From: Rotaria sordida
Lineage: Eukaryota > Rotifera > Eurotatoria > Philodinida > Philodinidae
Length of the DNA: 64,000 bases
Direction: 5' to 3'
Assembly (NCBI GenBank): GCA_905250125.1
Contig: CAJNOL010001347.1
Span: forward strand, 1-64,000
Shown: positions 61,860-64,000 of the stretch, piece after piece
Layout of the letters: every line of letters starts with the position of its first letter
Position numbering within the stretch: position 1 is the stretch's first letter
Made by a program: the position numbers and the translations under genes
The notes under the pieces: generated by a model
Told to the model about the DNA's origin: nothing
The model's input: only the letters and a program-made list of their open reading frames with translations
Database searches by the model: none

Positions 61860-62338
61860 ATCAATTTGCTTTCGACTAATACAGACTATTCAGGTTCAGG
61901 TATATAATGATGCTGACCATTAGATTTAACCCTTCGACCGTCGCCGGCGCATATATGCGTCAGAAGCTTAATCTTTGCGTGCACTAAAAAAGTCATTCAT
62001 AAGGTATGTTTTTTACATGCATTTACGTAAAAACAAATGCTGGGGATTGTGTGCTCCTCAAGCCACCATTTTACTAAGAGAAGCTATAGAATCATTCCAA
62101 AAAAGACAAATAAATTTCCTGCAAAATCGTTTCTTCCCTCTCTTATGTCGACGGGCAAAGGGTTAATGAAATAGTCATTTTTGTCTGTGTGAACATTAGC
62201 TACACAGCCATTCGAATGATAAGTCCAATATTTTACTTTCATTGTTGATTTTTTAAGCCGAAAAATATATCTTGAATAAATTAGCAAAGGTTTCTCTCGA
62301 TTTGAAGTCGTGAAAAAGATCGATGTTAAATCAGTCAT
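61860..62338 (-). pseudogene. FLYWCH-type transposase N-terminal remnant, interrupted
   Basis: Minus-strand coding from 62338 gives the FLYWCH module up to NDYF at about 62167. The piggyBac-like MITE follows. Beyond it NGQHHYIPEPE continues in the same frame if one TTAA is counted once, matching the NGEH.H.PEPE segment usual after FLYWCH in these proteins. A stop follows, then a separate fragment (KQIDTLTERYEQEQIALIDF). It is non-functional as a transposase and belongs to the 61377-62773 element. Confidence 0.6.
61926..62166. mobile_element. piggyBac-like MITE nested in the Mutator-like element
   Basis: A 233 bp unit begins CCCTTCGACCGTCGCCGGCG and ends CGACGGGCAAAGGG, flanked by TTAA on each side. 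The terminal repeats are imperfect over about 16 bp. A palindromic GCGCATATATGCG lies near the left end, a feature often seen near piggyBac termini. No coding capacity. Confidence 0.75.
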
Positions 62339-63023
62339 GTTTACTAAGTTCAAGAAAATAATAAAATGATGTGTGTAGTATGAACTGAAATCATGGACGA
62401 AACAGAGATATACACGAAAAAAAAACATAGTCGAGTAGCATGTTATTTGGCCAGAATAGAGAAAACTGGGTAAAAGGCGTTACTTTTGGAGGCACTCCGC
62501 ATGATGAGTCATCATTACTTAAAGACAATTTGAGCTATCGAAGGAAAAAAATTTCGCTGAAAGTGCTTTTGCGATATTATCTTTCGCTATTTTTGGCATT
62601 CGCTGTCAGTTTTTTCGCTATTTTGTACTTTCGCTATTTTGTATTTTCGCTATTTGACTTTTCGCCATTGTACATTTTCGCTGAAATAAATTTTCGCTAT
62701 CCTGTTTTTCGCTGTTTTTTTTCGCCCGAAAAACCATTCGCTGAAATGTTTTTCGCTGAACGGACACCGGTTCATTTTAATTCGTATTGCAGAATTTGTT
62801 GAATGATTTGAGACTCATTCGATGTATCTCAAACATGCTGAAAGAATCATTCTGGTCGAATTATTCGACAATACAGTTCAGTTTCGGGCTCTGGATCATA
62901 TGTGAAAAACCATTGAGCAGTCTAGCCCAACTTACGATGCTCTCTTGCGTGCAATGATTTGCGCTAGAAATAATCTAGAATATTTATGTCTGAAATTTAT
63001 TTTACTAACACACTAGAGTACAT

Positions 63024-63107
63024 AGATGTGGGTGAATATGTATCTTATCACTTGTCCATTCACACCCATTCTTGTCTATATTCGTACAAGCTCACACACA
63101 CACACGT
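63024..63107. repeat. Telomere-like palindrome just 3' of the cyclase-like gene
   Basis: A G-rich arm (GATGTGGGTGAATATG) is followed by C-rich tracts TCCATTCACACCC and CTCACACACACACACG. G arm comes first. It ends 24 bp beyond the stop of the minus-strand gene at 63131. Confidence 0.5.
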
Positions 63108-63130
63108 TCAAATAGAAATCAATATTAAGT

Positions 63131-64000
63131 TTATAACATCGCTTTTATTTTCATTTGGATCAACGTACTTTTCAGTTTATCTTGATCCGCCGCATGAACA
63201 TAAGGAGCAAAACCGTCCACACCACGCGTTGCATAACTTCCGTTCAAAGAATTTTCTTGTTTTCCTTGAGTGACGCCTTCTACTGCACCTGCATCCAAAG
63301 CAGCTTCAATTGTCTTGATGACTTGATCTGCCGTTGGAATCAATTCAAATCGACTTTCTATTGCGGCAGCAATGGAAGCAACTGCTTGCAAACCGAGATT
63401 TGAATTCCATGACGTAACAGGAATATCTGAGTATACGCCACTTGCCATAATCGTTTTGCCGTCGGACGCGAGTGGGATATTATCTTTTAGATTCGCCATA
63501 CCAGCTTCATTGCCACCATCACCAACTGCAATAATAATACCTCTACCTTTAAATTGGACGAGCATTTCATCGACTGGCGGATTCCAATCATTAATATTTT
63601 TGCCCTTCATATTGTGACGGATTCCATCATTCCAACTTCGACTGCAGAGCTCTCCAGCAATCATCGCTTTGGGCTTAAGTAGATTGATGAGTCTATGTGC
63701 TTCTGCAATCTGTTCTTCTTCATCATGACGTGCATAAAATTCGTGAACACAATGGTCATCAGCTGCGATTGATTTCAAGCACGCCCGGAGAACATTACAT
63801 GTAACAGGATCAGCAACATATGACACATGATAGGACAGTTTGCGAAGCGTTTCACCTGCAAGCACTGCACCTGGAGGGCCATCTGTTTCGGCTACCGGCA
63901 TCTTTTCACTATCTACAAGCCTTTCTGTCACACAGAAACCAGTAAGTATTGTAATCGGTGAATCCTTCTCGAGTTGTAGCAAAGCGTATGCAGCTTTTTC
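63131..64000 (-). CDS. D-glutamate cyclase-like (DUF4392) domain, 5' part outside window
   Basis: At least 289 residues, open to the window edge, with no intron in the visible part. The sequence includes LTGFCVTERLVDSEKMPVAE, DGPPGAVLAGETLRKL, the Glu/Arg-rich GELCSRSWNDGIRHNMKG and IIIAVGDGGNEAGMANL. The last two match the conserved core of the DUF4392/GLUCM C-terminal domain of D-glutamate cyclase, which in vertebrates is mitochondrial and converts D-glutamate to 5-oxo-D-proline. The tail (GVDGFAPYVHAADQDKL) fits the same domain. Composition is richer in GC than its surroundings, so a bacterial origin is possible. Any targeting peptide or N-terminal domain is beyond the window. Confidence 0.75.
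   Translation of the reverse strand, partial: EKAAYALLQLEKDSPITILTGFCVTERLVDSEKMPVAETDGPPGAVLAGETLRKLSYHVSYVADPVTCNVLRACLKSIAADDHCVHEFYARHDEEEQIAEAHRLINLLKPKAMIAGELCSRSWNDGIRHNMKGKNINDWNPPVDEMLVQFKGRGIIIAVGDGGNEAGMANLKDNIPLASDGKTIMASGVYSDIPVTSWNSNLGLQAVASIAAAIESRFELIPTADQVIKTIEAALDAGAVEGVTQGKQENSLNGSYATRGVDGFAPYVHAADQDKLKSTLIQMKIKAML

Larger units (their letters stand above)
61369..62781. mobile_element. Mutator-like element with FLYWCH remnant and GCGAAA arrays
   Basis: A 1397 bp element (61377-62773) sits between 8 bp direct repeats ATTTTAAT at 61369-61376 and 62774-62781. Each end carries about 230 bp densely set with GCGAAA motifs (left), or TTTCGCT (right) in inverted orientation, roughly every 12-25 bp. 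They look like subterminal transposase sites. The minus strand encodes from 62338 MTDLTSIFFTTSNREKPLLI and YIFRL...YWTYHSNGCVANVHT, a FLYWCH zinc-finger fold with its YW, C and paired positions, common at the N-terminus of Mutator-like transposases. The catalytic domain is absent, so it is an internally deleted copy. A piggyBac-like MITE is inserted in the FLYWCH-coding part. Confidence 0.7.
60440..62990 (+). pseudogene. Decayed P-loop NTPase-like gene split by a transposon
   Basis: Scattered plus-strand coding remnants: FAGEELSALRLLLWYIPE (near 60550), LELEQRKILLEERKSLD (near 60830), and GDPDSGKPIFVHSLILEF near 61275-61330, which resembles a Walker A loop (GDPGSGKT). Beyond the inserted element comes HSMYLKHAERIILVELFD and TYDALLRAMICARNN (62820-62990). 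Stops and frame changes separate the pieces, so it is a pseudogene. The Walker A-like site and helical fragments suggest a NACHT- or AAA-like NTPase, but this is tentative. A FLYWCH/Mutator-like element (61377-62773) interrupts it, flanked by ATTTTAAT. Confidence 0.4.

Noticed and set aside
1-64000. Retroviral, LTR, Polinton or other capsid-bearing element
   Set aside because: No reverse transcriptase, integrase, capsid or polymerase similarity and no paired long terminal repeats were recognised in any frame.

Overview
The window looks like nuclear DNA of a bdelloid rotifer, probably a Rotaria-type genome. It is AT-rich, genes have short GT-AG introns mostly of 40-75 bp, and degenerate TGTGGG (bdelloid telomere-type) hexamers are scattered through it. 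The gene mix also fits: expanded FG-GAP proteins, an ADP-ribosyltransferase-TPR protein, astacin, sigma-class GST, rotifer-type B-box/zinc-finger protein, and a bacterial-type aspartate decarboxylase that has gained introns. The species call is inference; no rRNA or mitochondrial marker is present. One 100-N assembly gap lies at 14707-14806.

Layout. 1-216: possible cullin-like 3' end. 217-8140: no convincing gene. 8191-14552 (+): membrane-anchored FG-GAP repeat protein. 14807-18728 (-): FUSC/ArAE-type multi-pass membrane protein running into the gap, with a piggyBac-like MITE in an intron. 18729-25286: intergenic, with a MITE, a Helitron-like element and a foldback repeat. 25287-27228 and 30643-32581 (-): tandem paralogues of a signal peptide-ectodomain-Ser/Thr stalk-TM protein inside a roughly 4 kb duplication. 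34989-35607 (+): sigma GST with an apparent frameshift. 37381-41309 (-): aspartate 4-decarboxylase. 41310-46532: intergenic, with a 625 bp foldback element. 46533-50896 (-): B-box/zinc-finger protein with microexons. 53627-57038 (-): complete astacin protease. 58453-60258 (+): ART-TPR protein. 60440-62990: a decayed P-loop NTPase-like gene split by a FLYWCH/Mutator-like element that itself carries a piggyBac-like MITE. 63131-64000 (-): D-glutamate cyclase-like C-terminal domain, cut by the window edge.

The genes do not form a pathway; this is an ordinary mosaic of host genes, at least one likely horizontally acquired gene, and many small non-autonomous DNA elements. The most unusual recurring structure is a family of about ten short palindromes made of degenerate telomere-like hexamers, always G-rich arm first and C-rich arm second. 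Several sit just 3' of genes (after FG-GAP, aspartate decarboxylase, ART-TPR and the cyclase-like gene). They resemble miniature head-to-head telomere junctions or 3'-end hairpins. No retroviral, LTR, Polinton or CRISPR structure was recognised.
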